This document shows, piece after piece, positions 51,795 through 60,838 of a stretch of 64,000 nucleotides of DNA. Source of the DNA: Chitinophaga silvatica (GTDB taxonomy: Bacteria > Bacteroidota > Bacteroidia > Chitinophagales > Chitinophagaceae); assembly GCF_003419895.1 (NCBI RefSeq), contig NZ_QPMM01000012.1, forward strand, positions 248,001 to 312,000, given 5' to 3'. The translations under genes and the position numbers were made by a program. Within the stretch, counting starts at the first letter, position 1. Each line of letters opens with the position of its first letter. The notes below the pieces were generated by a model. That model was not told the origin of the DNA. It made no database searches and was given only the letters and a program-made list of their open reading frames with translations.

Positions 51795-52865
51795 ATGTCT
51801 GAAGAATTGCTGGAATTGGAAGATGAGCTGGAAAATGGGGAAGGAAGTGAGGAATTATATGAAAAGATCAATATGGTGGTCGATAAAGGCCAGGAACCCA
51901 TTCGGATCGATAAATTCCTTACTGCCCGTATTGAAGGCGCTACCCGCAATAAAATACAACAAGCATTAGATGGTGAATTGGTATTGGTGAATGACAAACC
52001 TGTCAAATCCAATTACAAAATCAGGCCATTAGACAGAATTGTCGTGTTTTCCAATAAGAGCCCGGAAAACACGGATATTATTCCGCAGGAACTCCCGCTC
52101 AACATAGTATACGAGGATGACGATATCCTGATAATCGATAAACCAGCCGGATTAGTTGTACATCCTGGTTCAGGAAACCGCGATGGCACCCTGGTTAATG
52201 GACTTGCCTGGTACCTGGGTGATAAAACCCAGTCTGTTGAACCCGAACTGCCAAGATTTGGATTGGTACACCGTATAGATAAAAATACAAGTGGACTTCT
52301 GGTAATCGCCAAAACAGATAAGGCAATGAGCGATCTTGCCAAACAATTCTTCGATCATACCGTGCACCGCCGGTATATAGCCTTAGTATGGGGCGATTTT
52401 GAAGAAGATGAAGGAACCGTTATTGCCCATGTAGGACGCCATCAGCGCCTTCGCAAAATCATGGATGCTTACCCGGATGGAGAGTATGGAAAAGAAGCTA
52501 TCACTCACTACAGAGTATTGGAACGATATAATTATGTAAGTCTGATTGAGTGCCGCCTCGAAACAGGAAGAACCCATCAGATCCGTGTACATATGCAACA
52601 CATAGGTCATTCTCTCTTCAATGATGAAACCTACGGAGGTAGCAGAATCGTTAAAGGCACTGTGTATACCAAATACAAACAGTTTGTTGATAACTGTTTT
52701 GAAATTATGCCACGACACGCTCTGCACGCACAACAATTAGGTTTTATACACCCACGCACCAGAAAACAAATGTACTTCGAAAGCCCAATGCCGGCCGATT
52801 TCACAGGAGTGCTGGAAAAGTGGAAAAGATATATTTCTGCACGTCCGCTTACCGATAACGACTAG
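51795..52865 (+). CDS. Pseudouridine synthase, RluA family (RluD-like)
   Basis: 356 residues. An acidic N-terminus (1-25) is followed by an S4 RNA-binding domain (about 37-90: IRIDKFLTARIEGATRNKIQQAL) and the RluA catalytic domain with Asp162 in HRIDKNTSGLLVIAKT. Further motifs are LETGRTHQIRVHMQHIGH and RHALHAQQLGFIHP. It isomerises uridines in 23S rRNA; RluD-type specificity (helix 69) is likely from the S4 domain but not proven. Confidence 0.92.
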   Translation: MSEELLELEDELENGEGSEELYEKINMVVDKGQEPIRIDKFLTARIEGATRNKIQQALDGELVLVNDKPVKSNYKIRPLDRIVVFSNKSPENTDIIPQELPLNIVYEDDDILIIDKPAGLVVHPGSGNRDGTLVNGLAWYLGDKTQSVEPELPRFGLVHRIDKNTSGLLVIAKTDKAMSDLAKQFFDHTVHRRYIALVWGDFEEDEGTVIAHVGRHQRLRKIMDAYPDGEYGKEAITHYRVLERYNYVSLIECRLETGRTHQIRVHMQHIGHSLFNDETYGGSRIVKGTVYTKYKQFVDNCFEIMPRHALHAQQLGFIHPRTRKQMYFESPMPADFTGVLEKWKRYISARPLTDND

Positions 52866-52966
52866 CAGAATACGGATGGGAAATAAAGAAAAATATTTCC
52901 CATCCTAATTTATTAGAAATAATAAACATATTTGAATTATCTTAGCGGACATTACCATGTCATTAC

Positions 52967-54646
52967 ATGAGAAGCCAGATAGTTCGTGTTCCTCCATATT
53001 GGTCTATACTACCAGCGTTACTGGTATACTGCCTATTCTTCTGTCCTATAGCCGCCAAAGCTCAAGGCAACAATCCATTTAGTGTGTCGTCGACCTGTGT
53101 TAATGACACTACTTTCTTTTCCATTAATCAGCCTATGGGCATTGATTCGGTTAAATGGTTTTTCGGAGATCCCAATTCCGGAGCAAAAAATTCTTCAAAA
53201 TCAATTTCTCCCTATCATATATATACTAATATTGGTACCTATAATGATACGCTGGTGGCATGGCGACAAGGAATTCCGGATACCACTATTCAGCCGATTG
53301 TAATTGTAATGATCCCCTTTTTTGATCTGGGGCCCCAGGACGTTACATTATGTGAAGGCAGTACAATGACATTAACCGCACCACTTATCCCGGGTGCCGA
53401 ATACCTGTGGCAGGATGGTTCTACCAGCAACACAATACTTGTAGATACTTCTGCTACCTATAAAGTGAAAATAAATGGTTGTCCAAATCCTGATTCTGTC
53501 AACGTATTTTATACTCCCATTCCGAAAGTAGACTTAGGAAAAGATCTGATTTTATGCACCAATGAGAATATAATGCTGGATGCCACAGCTCAGAACTGTA
53601 CCTACTTATGGAATACAGGAAATACAGAACCCACACAAAACGTAACCACCAGTGGCACCTACCATGTAGATATATTTCCTAAGGGATGTGCGCCGATGTC
53701 GGACGACATCACCATTACATTTACCGGTCCACCGTATCCATTTTCATTGGGCCCGGACACCTTATTATGTCCTGGTGAAACTATTCGTATTGCCCCTGTT
53801 GTAAACGGAGCCAGCAAATGGGAATGGAGTACCGGAGCTACAAGCCCCTCAGTTACTATCAGTAATACTACGAATCTCTGGGCGTTGGTGGAGATAAACG
53901 GTATTTGTAGTGTAGTAGACACCATTTTCATCAACTATAACAGACTTAAAAAATTAGATCTGGGTAGGGATACTACCATTTGTAAGGGCAATTTTCTTGT
54001 ATTAACAGCCGATTTCGGTAATGGAACCTACAAATGGCAGGATGGTTCAGATCAGGCAACCTATTACGTAACCAAACCAGGTTATTATTATGTAGATGCC
54101 AAAATAGGACGTTGCGAATCGACCGATAGTATAGCTGTTTATTTTGAAGATACCTTAAGGGTAAACCTGGGGCCAGACACGCTATTATGTCTGGGAGAAG
54201 TATACAGGTTAAAAGCACAGGGAGCAATGGGAGGAATCTATAAATGGCAGGATAGCACCAGTACCAGTATGTATACCGTTACACAACCGGGAATATATGC
54301 CATGGTAGCGTATAACAGCTGTGGAAAGAGTGTAGATTCTGTTGTAGTACGCTATAAAGATTGTGCTTGTCAGGTATATTTACCAAATGCCTTTACCCCG
54401 AATGGAGACGGGAAAAATGATTATTTCCGGCCCATATACCGATGTCCGATCTACGATTATGTATTAAGTATATATAACCGCTGGGGAGAGCGGGTATTTT
54501 ACACTACCGATCCACAGGTAGGGTGGACGGGCAAAGTAAACGGACTAACAGCAGCCCTCAACACATATGTATGGATCCTGGATTATAAGGAATATAATAC
54601 CAAGTTACCAGTGCATAAAACGGGAACAGTTACAATAATTTACTGA
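52967..54646 (+). CDS. Secreted multi-domain protein with gliding-motility/T9SS type B C-terminal domain
   Basis: 559 residues with a signal peptide (about 1-33). First a PKD-like domain (SVKWFFGDPNSGAKNSS, PYHIYTNIGTYNDTLV). Then about five repeats of roughly 85 residues with the pattern DLGPDTLLCPGE...YKWQDGSTS...YTVTKPGIY. The last 95 residues form the type B sorting domain (VYLPNAFTPNGDGKNDYFRP, IYNRWGERVFYTT, GWTGKVNG). It would be exported through the type IX system and held on the cell surface. It overlaps the convergent next gene by seven bases. Confidence 0.9.
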   Translation: MRSQIVRVPPYWSILPALLVYCLFFCPIAAKAQGNNPFSVSSTCVNDTTFFSINQPMGIDSVKWFFGDPNSGAKNSSKSISPYHIYTNIGTYNDTLVAWRQGIPDTTIQPIVIVMIPFFDLGPQDVTLCEGSTMTLTAPLIPGAEYLWQDGSTSNTILVDTSATYKVKINGCPNPDSVNVFYTPIPKVDLGKDLILCTNENIMLDATAQNCTYLWNTGNTEPTQNVTTSGTYHVDIFPKGCAPMSDDITITFTGPPYPFSLGPDTLLCPGETIRIAPVVNGASKWEWSTGATSPSVTISNTTNLWALVEINGICSVVDTIFINYNRLKKLDLGRDTTICKGNFLVLTADFGNGTYKWQDGSDQATYYVTKPGYYYVDAKIGRCESTDSIAVYFEDTLRVNLGPDTLLCLGEVYRLKAQGAMGGIYKWQDSTSTSMYTVTQPGIYAMVAYNSCGKSVDSVVVRYKDCACQVYLPNAFTPNGDGKNDYFRPIYRCPIYDYVLSIYNRWGERVFYTTDPQVGWTGKVNGLTAALNTYVWILDYKEYNTKLPVHKTGTVTIIY

Positions 54647-55587
54647 GCCGCAGTGAAGTTGCTGAACTTAGCTGAAAACACAGCTGTTTCCCGTTTCTTG
54701 AACGGAACATCCCAGGTACCGTTGTAGGTAACCAAAGCAGGAATAAGTAAACCGTTGAACTTAGTCATTTGTACATTCATCTTCACATTGAAATCGAACA
54801 GCATTGTTTTATAAGACAAAGCATATTTACGCCCAACGATTTCGAAATTATCTTTATTGAACCAGGTGATTAATTCATCGATCACAACATCTGCCCTGTC
54901 GATACGGTTGAGGTCTGGTTTTGCTTTTGCAGTAAATACATAACATGGAGTACCATCAACATAATTCTCTGAACTGATAGAGAAATTATAAAAGCGCATT
55001 ACATCAGAATCGAAGATTGCGACTTTAGCTCCCACTACTGGTACCCCTCTAACAGGCTTACCTGGGTTGAAGATAAGTTGTTTGAGCTGTGATTTATGTC
55101 TTGCCATTGAGCCGCCGGAGGATTCCGGATTTTCGCCGCGGGCATCAACGCACACAGTTCCCTTTGTAAAAAAGAGATTGGCGTATAACTCAGCTGTATA
55201 GTAATTATAGTTGCCTTTTCTGGTATAAAAGTCACCTGTTACCTGTTCGTTCATCACCTGCATGGATCTGCAACGGCCGGTAACGGTTTGTTTGGTTTGA
55301 TTATAGAGAGAAGCCTGGCTGCTTCCATCTTTTGCGAGGATTTTGATATCGTTGACGGCGTCAAATCCTACGATATGTAGATTTTTAAATGCGCGGTAAA
55401 AAGTGGTATCGTCCTCTACCCTTTTAATGAAGCTATTAACGTCGAAGCCTACACGTTTTGCGGCAACAACCACCTCATCGAGGTTAACGGTCATGCCCCT
55501 GTAGTGGGCGGTATCCTGAGCTGTTGATTGGAGGTAACAGCCAATAATTATCAGTGTGCAGATGATTCCTTTCAATGAGTTAATCAT
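54640..55587 (-). CDS. Secreted protein of unknown function
   Basis: 315 residues with a signal peptide (IICTLIIIGCYLQSTAQ). The start of the mature part, LDEVVVAAKRVGFDVNSFIKRVEDDTTFYRAFKNLHI, recalls the linker after carboxypeptidase-regulatory domains in Bacteroidota proteins. The rest looks beta-rich (YNYYTAELYANLFF, YNFSISSENYVDGTPCYVFTAK). No enzyme motif is seen. Confidence 0.72.
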   Translation of the reverse strand: MINSLKGIICTLIIIGCYLQSTAQDTAHYRGMTVNLDEVVVAAKRVGFDVNSFIKRVEDDTTFYRAFKNLHIVGFDAVNDIKILAKDGSSQASLYNQTKQTVTGRCRSMQVMNEQVTGDFYTRKGNYNYYTAELYANLFFTKGTVCVDARGENPESSGGSMARHKSQLKQLIFNPGKPVRGVPVVGAKVAIFDSDVMRFYNFSISSENYVDGTPCYVFTAKAKPDLNRIDRADVVIDELITWFNKDNFEIVGRKYALSYKTMLFDFNVKMNVQMTKFNGLLIPALVTYNGTWDVPFKKRETAVFSAKFSNFTAAQ

Positions 55588-55666
55588 GCTGCAATTTAAG
55601 GGATTCTAAGTTTCTCTCAAAGATGCAGTGTTGCTGAAACATTGTTCAGCGATCAATATAAAAAAG

Positions 55667-55690
55667 AAGGGCGGGATCAGGCCCGCCCTT
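55667..55690 (-). terminator. Terminator of the first sigma/anti-sigma pair
   Basis: AAGGGCGGG (55667-55675) pairs with CCCGCCCTT (55682-55690), followed on the minus strand by T-rich sequence. Confidence 0.82.
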
Positions 55691-55715
55691 TGTGAGATTA
55701 GATTTTAGAGAATGG

Positions 55716-56564
55716 TCAACCAGGTATTTTTCCTGCAACATACATCTGCTCCATGGTTGGTGAAGCGGCACCGCCTTTCTTCTCAAGTGTTACAGCAAAC
55801 ATTTGAGCTTTGCCGGTGACTTTCATTTTCTGGAGTAGATTAACAGTATCACCCATTTCGAACACACCCATATCAACAGGTTTACCATCTACGATAGCCC
55901 ACAGTTGATATTGCTGATCTGCTTTAGGTTCTGGGAGATTATTAACCTTGAGGTAAACCTGCTGGCTTTCCTTGTTCCAGAAGACGGTAGCGAGTGCAGT
56001 TGGGAATGCTTTAGTACCAGGCATAGAAACCTTAAATACTTTAGGATCCTGTATTACGTTCATAGACTCCTGCATTTGTTCTAAGCGTGTTTTGTAAAGA
56101 TTGCTTTTCGACAAAATGGAGTTTTGAGAAAGGAGTAAAGACTCATATTTGTCTTTATACCCTTTAAATTCTTTGTATCTGTTGAAGAACACAAAGTTCA
56201 GCAACAGACTGCCTAGCAGTAAAACTGCTGCGATGGAGGCGATCCATTTCCAGGTTGGGCGTTTTGATGATTGCATGTAAACAACTTTAGTTGGTTGCAG
56301 GTCATTGTCGGTTTCTGACAGTACTTGCTGCAAGTTGGGTGTATTGTTAAGGTTTGAGAAAATGCGGTTTTTGACATCAGCGGAGGGGTTGATACTTTGC
56401 ATGTTAACGTAGGCTTCCATACTCCGGCGATAGGCTTCAACTTCGGCAGCAACTTCCGGGAATTGAGCTATAGCTGCATTCAGTTCCCGAACTTGTTGTT
56501 CGGAAGCCACGCCAGCCATATAAAGCTCGATGATCCCGGATGATATGAAGTCTTGTGAATTCAC
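55716..56564 (-). CDS. Anti-sigma factor, RskA type (pair 1)
   Basis: 282 residues. An N-terminal cytosolic helical region (SSGIIELYMAGVASEQQVRELNAAIAQFPEVAAEVEAYR) holds the sigma factor, a membrane segment is at about 106-127, then a coiled coil and a periplasmic RskA-like domain (VNNLPEPKADQQYQLWAIVDGKPVDMGVF). It starts two bases after the end of the sigma gene. The conserved ZAS zinc motif is absent. Confidence 0.9.
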   Translation of the reverse strand: MNSQDFISSGIIELYMAGVASEQQVRELNAAIAQFPEVAAEVEAYRRSMEAYVNMQSINPSADVKNRIFSNLNNTPNLQQVLSETDNDLQPTKVVYMQSSKRPTWKWIASIAAVLLLGSLLLNFVFFNRYKEFKGYKDKYESLLLSQNSILSKSNLYKTRLEQMQESMNVIQDPKVFKVSMPGTKAFPTALATVFWNKESQQVYLKVNNLPEPKADQQYQLWAIVDGKPVDMGVFEMGDTVNLLQKMKVTGKAQMFAVTLEKKGGAASPTMEQMYVAGKIPG

Positions 56565-56566
56565 TT

Positions 56567-57124
56567 TTATAAATTGGTTGAATTAATGATTGTTCTTAAT
56601 TGTTGAATTGCATTTCTCATTCTGGTTTTAACAGTTCCCAATGGCACATCCATTATTCTTGCAATTTCCTCCTGGGTACATCCCTTGTAATAGGCCAGGT
56701 CTATTAACTGTCGTTGTTCTTTAGTTAGTCTTTCCAACACCTGAGAAAATCCTAGTTGGTCATTTATTGGCAGAACCGGTGTTGTTTCCTTGAGGGCATG
56801 CAAATCATCGGTATTATAAATTGTTTTTTGTTCTTGTTTGAAGGATTTAGATCTGAGAAGATCAATAGCGGTATTTCTGGCAACGTTGAGCATCCAGGTA
56901 AAGAGCCGGCCTTTTTGTTCGTTGTATGTATCGGCATTTCTCCAGATTTTAAGAAACACTTCCTGCAAAACATCATTGGCAGCAGCATTATCGTTTAATA
57001 CTTTGCTGATCACTCCGAATAATGCGGGTGAGTAGAGATCATATATATAACTGAAGAGTTTCTCGTCACGTGCCAGTAGGCCATGAACGAGTTCAGTTTC
57101 GGTATATGTAACTGAAGATTCCAA
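56567..57124 (-). CDS. ECF RNA polymerase sigma factor, SigK-like (pair 1, TTG start)
   Basis: 185 residues from TTG 57124. Region 2 (LFSYIYDLYSPALFGVISKVLNDNAAANDVLQEVFLKIWRN) and region 4 (LERLTKEQRQLIDLAYYKGCTQEEIARIMDVPLGTVKTRMRNA) are complete. The start is set by alignment with pair 2: LESSVTYTETELVHGL aligns without gaps with MGATLTYTEVELVQGL. GTG 57169 is another possible start but would add 15 residues found in neither the paralogue nor the family. Confidence 0.9.
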   Translation of the reverse strand: MESSVTYTETELVHGLLARDEKLFSYIYDLYSPALFGVISKVLNDNAAANDVLQEVFLKIWRNADTYNEQKGRLFTWMLNVARNTAIDLLRSKSFKQEQKTIYNTDDLHALKETTPVLPINDQLGFSQVLERLTKEQRQLIDLAYYKGCTQEEIARIMDVPLGTVKTRMRNAIQQLRTIINSTNL

Positions 57125-57298
57125 ATTAATTCTTGTAGAATTATTAACAGTTAGGTAAATGACAAACACACAGGCATGATGAGGTTAATCATGCGCATTC
57201 AGGATTACAAATACTCAATTTGTTGTGTGGTCTTTATGGTTGTTAACCTGGGGTATTGGGATAAAGCAATTTACATTTTTTCTTTATACTAAAAGAAA

Positions 57299-58219
57299 TT
57301 ATTGTGTTCGATGTCCGCTCATAATTATTTCTTCTTTAGCAGGAGGAGTGGTAGAACCTACTGTTTGTAAAGAAATGATAAAACTATCTGCATTTTTTAT
57401 TTCTTTCATTTGTTGCCAAACCTTGGTCATATTAGCTCCGGTATTAAAAACACCGGCATCTTTAAAGGTTGAATTATGGATGGCCCATAAATGAAATTGT
57501 TTCCCATTTGGAGGTAACGGCATTAACTGTGCAAGTAAAAGCACGGCGTTGCTATGGTTATTCCACCCAATATCGATAGAACTACCCTCATAGTTGCTGG
57601 TACCTTCTAAATGAGTCAGTTTAAAATCAGGATCCTTTAAGCTGCTATTGGTATTGTTTGATGGGCTTTGATAAGCTGTTTGATTTTGTTGTTCTTTTTG
57701 TTCATCCAATTTTTCACGGGTAGCGATCAGCTCTTTATATCTGCCTTCATAATCATTTGAAGCATTAAAGAAAAAGAAGTTTAGCAAAACACTTCCCACC
57801 AGTACAATAATAATAGCAGCTGTAGCATACTTCCATTTCAGATCGGAAGAGGATTTGGATGCTGGTTTATGTATTATTGGTTTAGGTTTGATGGTATGAT
57901 GATTGGAAGAAGGTAATTTATATTGTTGTTGACTGGTAGGATCAGAAAGGGAAGGTTTTGGTTGCAATTCCATAGAATTACCAGCAGCAGCTTCTTCTTC
58001 GTGAATGATGGCCAGTATTTTCTCTTTAATGACTGAGGGAGGAGTGATGGCGTAGAGTTGCACAAAGCGTTCCTTTTCCTGCTGCAAAGCACGAACTGCA
58101 GCACGGATATCGGGGTATTGCAAGGCAGCTATCTCTACTTCGATCTGCTCCTCTTCCGGGAGCATTCCAAATACGTAGCTTTCAAGAATGCCGGATGATA
58201 TGTAATGTTGTACATCCAC
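57299..58219 (-). CDS. Anti-sigma factor, RskA type (pair 2)
   Basis: 306 residues. Same plan as pair 1: cytosolic SSGILESYVFGMLPEEEQIEVEIAALQYPDIRAAVRAL, a Pro/Lys/Ser-rich linker (about 80-125) that pair 1 lacks, a membrane segment near 130-151, and a periplasmic domain with PLPPNGKQFHLWAIHNSTFKDAGVF. It starts nine bases after its sigma gene. Confidence 0.9.
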   Translation of the reverse strand: MDVQHYISSGILESYVFGMLPEEEQIEVEIAALQYPDIRAAVRALQQEKERFVQLYAITPPSVIKEKILAIIHEEEAAAGNSMELQPKPSLSDPTSQQQYKLPSSNHHTIKPKPIIHKPASKSSSDLKWKYATAAIIIVLVGSVLLNFFFFNASNDYEGRYKELIATREKLDEQKEQQNQTAYQSPSNNTNSSLKDPDFKLTHLEGTSNYEGSSIDIGWNNHSNAVLLLAQLMPLPPNGKQFHLWAIHNSTFKDAGVFNTGANMTKVWQQMKEIKNADSFIISLQTVGSTTPPAKEEIIMSGHRTQ

Positions 58220-58228
58220 TAGTGAGGA

Positions 58229-58780
58229 TTACACTTGTTTTAACAGCGTTCTTAATTGAATAATAGCATTGCGCATACGGGTTTTCACGGTGCCCAATGG
58301 TATTTCAAGGGACCTGGCTATTTCTTCCTGGGTATGCCCCTTGAAATATGCCATGTCAATAATAATTCGTTGATCCTTTTGCAAGCGCTCAATCACTTTA
58401 GATAGGCCCAGATGATCGACTGAAAGATGAACAGCTAGTTGAGGTTCGTACATCAGGGAAGCACTGTTTACATCAGTAACTTTCTGTTCTAATTTGTGAT
58501 TTTTGGAACGGAGACTGTCTATTGCTGTATTCCGCGTGATATTGAGCATCCAGGTAAATAGCCGACCTTTAGAGGGGTCGTATCTGTCGATATTCCGCCA
58601 GATCTTTACGAATACTTCCTGTAGTACATCACCAGCGGCAGCTTCCTCTCCCAATACTTTCAGGGCAACACCATATAAAGCCGGGGAATAATGATCATAC
58701 AGGTAGGTGAATACTTTTTCATCCCTGGTCGAAAGACCCTGAACCAATTCAACTTCAGTGTATGTTAAGGTTGCGCCCAA
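58229..58780 (-). CDS. ECF RNA polymerase sigma factor, SigK-like (pair 2)
   Basis: 183 residues, closely similar to the sigma of pair 1 (FTYLYDHYSPALYGVALKVLGEEAAAGDVLQEVFVKIWRNIDRYD; LQKDQRIIIDMAYFKGHTQEEIARSLEIPLGTVKTRMRNAI). It has an ordinary ATG start, which helps to place the start of its paralogue. The two sigma/anti-sigma pairs are a tandem duplication. Confidence 0.93.
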   Translation of the reverse strand: MGATLTYTEVELVQGLSTRDEKVFTYLYDHYSPALYGVALKVLGEEAAAGDVLQEVFVKIWRNIDRYDPSKGRLFTWMLNITRNTAIDSLRSKNHKLEQKVTDVNSASLMYEPQLAVHLSVDHLGLSKVIERLQKDQRIIIDMAYFKGHTQEEIARSLEIPLGTVKTRMRNAIIQLRTLLKQV

Positions 58781-58856
58781 ATTTGAGGATATGGATGTTA
58801 GCTTTAGCTTTGCAATACCAAAATAAAAGGTTTTCTTTACATTACAAAATTATTTC

Positions 58857-59435
58857 CTATTTGGGGAAGGTCATCTTGTAATCAACCCGAATCTTACCTT
58901 TAGTAATATCATCGAGTTTACTTTTCAGCATTCTCCTTTTTAATGGCTTTAAATAATCGATGAATAATTTACCATCGATATGGTCATATTCATGCAAAAT
59001 TACTCTGGCAGTTACTCCTCTGAAAGTTTTTTCCTGTGGTTGAAAGTTCTCATCAACATATTTCAGTGTAACGGTTTCTGCCCTGTCTACATCTTCGCGG
59101 ATTTTAGGAATACTTAAACAGCCTTCATTATAAGACCATTCCTTACCACCTGTTTCTACGATATGAGCATTGATAAAAACTTCCTTTACTCCTTCATCGC
59201 CAGGATATTCATCTTTCTCATCTTCTTCAAGATTATCGATGATTTGCTTGCTGTCTACAACAAACAAACGGATAGATTTATTGATCTGAGGTGCGGCAAT
59301 ACCTACACCATTGGAACCATACATTGTTTGCCACATATTGGCAATTAACTCTTTCAATCCAGGGTATTCGGGCGTTATATCTTCAGCTACACTCCTTAAA
59401 ACCGGGTGCCCGTAAGCAACTATTGGCAAAATCAT
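58857..59435 (-). CDS. def: Peptide deformylase
   Basis: 192 residues. It removes the formyl group from new proteins. The three motifs are GVGIAAPQ (43-50), EGCLSIP and HEYDHIDG, giving the Cys/His/His metal site and catalytic Glu (here HEYDH, as in type I-like enzymes of Bacteroidota). ATG 59435 follows the promoter at 59458-59486; the open frame to 59486 crosses that promoter and is rejected. Confidence 0.96.
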   Translation of the reverse strand: MILPIVAYGHPVLRSVAEDITPEYPGLKELIANMWQTMYGSNGVGIAAPQINKSIRLFVVDSKQIIDNLEEDEKDEYPGDEGVKEVFINAHIVETGGKEWSYNEGCLSIPKIREDVDRAETVTLKYVDENFQPQEKTFRGVTARVILHEYDHIDGKLFIDYLKPLKRRMLKSKLDDITKGKIRVDYKMTFPK

Positions 59436-59457
59436 GTTCAAAATCTTATTTGATCTG

Positions 59458-59486
59458 CAAAGATAGACAATTTGAAAATAAGGCAA
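59458..59486 (-). promoter_or_regulatory. Promoter of def
   Basis: On the minus strand: TTG (59484-59486), 18-base spacer, TATCTTTG (59458-59465), then 22 bases to the ATG. Confidence 0.75.
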
Positions 59487-59536
59487 GTCATCAGATTTAG
59501 AGAAGCCTTAATTTATATGTGGTTTAAAATCAGATA

Positions 59537-59950
59537 TTATGAATTATACTGAAGATATTCCTGTAATATAATGGTTGCGCTGATTTCATCTACCAGTCCT
59601 TTATTCTGACGATCCTTCTTCTTAAGTCCGCTATCAATCATGGTTTGGAAAGCCAGTTTACTGGTAAACCTTTCATCCATTTTAATAACCGGAATATCAG
59701 GGAAGTTTTTGCCCAGAATACGGATAGCTTCCTTTACCAGGGCGGTAGCGTCGGTAGCCTGGCCATCAAGGCCTTTGGGTTCTCCTATCACTATCTTCTC
59801 CACTACTTCTGAAGCAAAATATTTCTTGAGATAAGGAATGAGTTCATGCGTAGGAACTGTGGTTAATCCACTTGCAATTAATTTCATAGGGTCCGTAACT
59901 GCAAGACCAGTACGCTTTTTCCCATAATCTATTGCCAAAATGCGGCCCAT
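59537..59950 (-). CDS. ruvX: Putative pre-16S rRNA nuclease / Holliday junction resolvase, YqgF family
   Basis: 137 residues, family length. RNase H-like fold: RILAIDYGKKRTGLAVTD with Asp8, then VIGEPKGLDGQ, DERFTSKLA and a C-terminal VDEISATIILQEYL. YqgF trims the 5' end of 16S rRNA in Escherichia coli; the older name RuvX reflects a proposed resolvase role. It follows the UbiA gene by 18 bases. Confidence 0.94.
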   Translation of the reverse strand: MGRILAIDYGKKRTGLAVTDPMKLIASGLTTVPTHELIPYLKKYFASEVVEKIVIGEPKGLDGQATDATALVKEAIRILGKNFPDIPVIKMDERFTSKLAFQTMIDSGLKKKDRQNKGLVDEISATIILQEYLQYNS

Positions 59951-59968
59951 AAAAATCTATCTAAAAAA

Positions 59969-60835
59969 TCAGGAAAAAATCAACATATCAGCAATTGCAA
60001 AAACAGCAAATACTACACTCGCAATACCATTAGTGGTCATAAACATGATATTGATCCTGCTAAGATCATCTGGTTTTACCAACAGATGTTGTGAAATAAG
60101 CATTGCAACAAACACAATAGCGCCAATCCAGTAAATCCAGTGAAAATGTCCTAAAAGGCCAATTGTGATGACTAATGCAGCTGCAATAACATGCAAAAAT
60201 TCAGAGAAACGTAAAGCACCGGATAATCCCAGCCAGGCCGGAATAGAATTCAACTGTTGTGATTTGTCGAAATCTTCATCCTGTAATGAGTATATAATAT
60301 CGAACCCTGAAACCCAGCATAATACAAGGCAGGAAACCAATACCGGCAATACTGCAAATTCGCCTGTTACAGCCAGATAAGCGCCAATCGGGGCAAGTGA
60401 CAACCCTACTCCAAGCACCATATGGCAAAGTGCAGTAAATCGTTTGGTATAGCTATATCCCAATACAACAGCCAATGCAACTGGTGATAAGAAAAAGCAG
60501 ATCCTGTTTATAAACCAGGTAGTAGCGATAAAGAGCAGTACATTGGCAATTATAAAGTAACCTGCATTTTTGCTGGAGATAATCCCGGCAGGGATCTCTC
60601 TTTTAGCGGTACGGGGGTTTAATTTATCTATATCCACATCTAACCAACGGTTAAAGGCCATTGCAGCACTTCGGGCAAAGATCATACACAGGACAACCAG
60701 TCCGAAAGTGAGCCAGGAGAAACTACCTTCTCCCTTTGTTACAGCCATGAAAAAGCCAATCAACGCAAATGGCATTGCGAAAATGGTATGGCTGAATTTT
60801 ACAAGTGATAAATACTTATTAACCGTTGAAATCAT
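59969..60835 (-). CDS. UbiA-family polyprenyltransferase (menaquinone-type)
   Basis: 288 residues with about eight membrane segments. The two Asp-rich motifs are FNRWLDVDIDKLNPRT and SLQDEDFDKSQQLN, which bind Mg and prenyl diphosphate. It attaches a prenyl chain to an aromatic ring. As Bacteroidota make menaquinone, and this subgroup is annotated as UbiA-like/MqnP, the futalosine menaquinone pathway is a likely context; this is inference. It sits three bases after the SpoU gene, in one operon with ruvX. Confidence 0.87.
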   Translation of the reverse strand: MISTVNKYLSLVKFSHTIFAMPFALIGFFMAVTKGEGSFSWLTFGLVVLCMIFARSAAMAFNRWLDVDIDKLNPRTAKREIPAGIISSKNAGYFIIANVLLFIATTWFINRICFFLSPVALAVVLGYSYTKRFTALCHMVLGVGLSLAPIGAYLAVTGEFAVLPVLVSCLVLCWVSGFDIIYSLQDEDFDKSQQLNSIPAWLGLSGALRFSEFLHVIAAALVITIGLLGHFHWIYWIGAIVFVAMLISQHLLVKPDDLSRINIMFMTTNGIASVVFAVFAIADMLIFS

Positions 60836-60838
60836 ATT

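Noticed and set aside
51281..52012. N-terminal extension of lipB to a 479-residue ORF with 47-residue repeats
   Set aside because: The extension is translated tandem DNA repeat, runs across the lipB promoter, and overlaps the 5' end of the RluA-family gene on the other strand. The family N-terminus lies at 51280.
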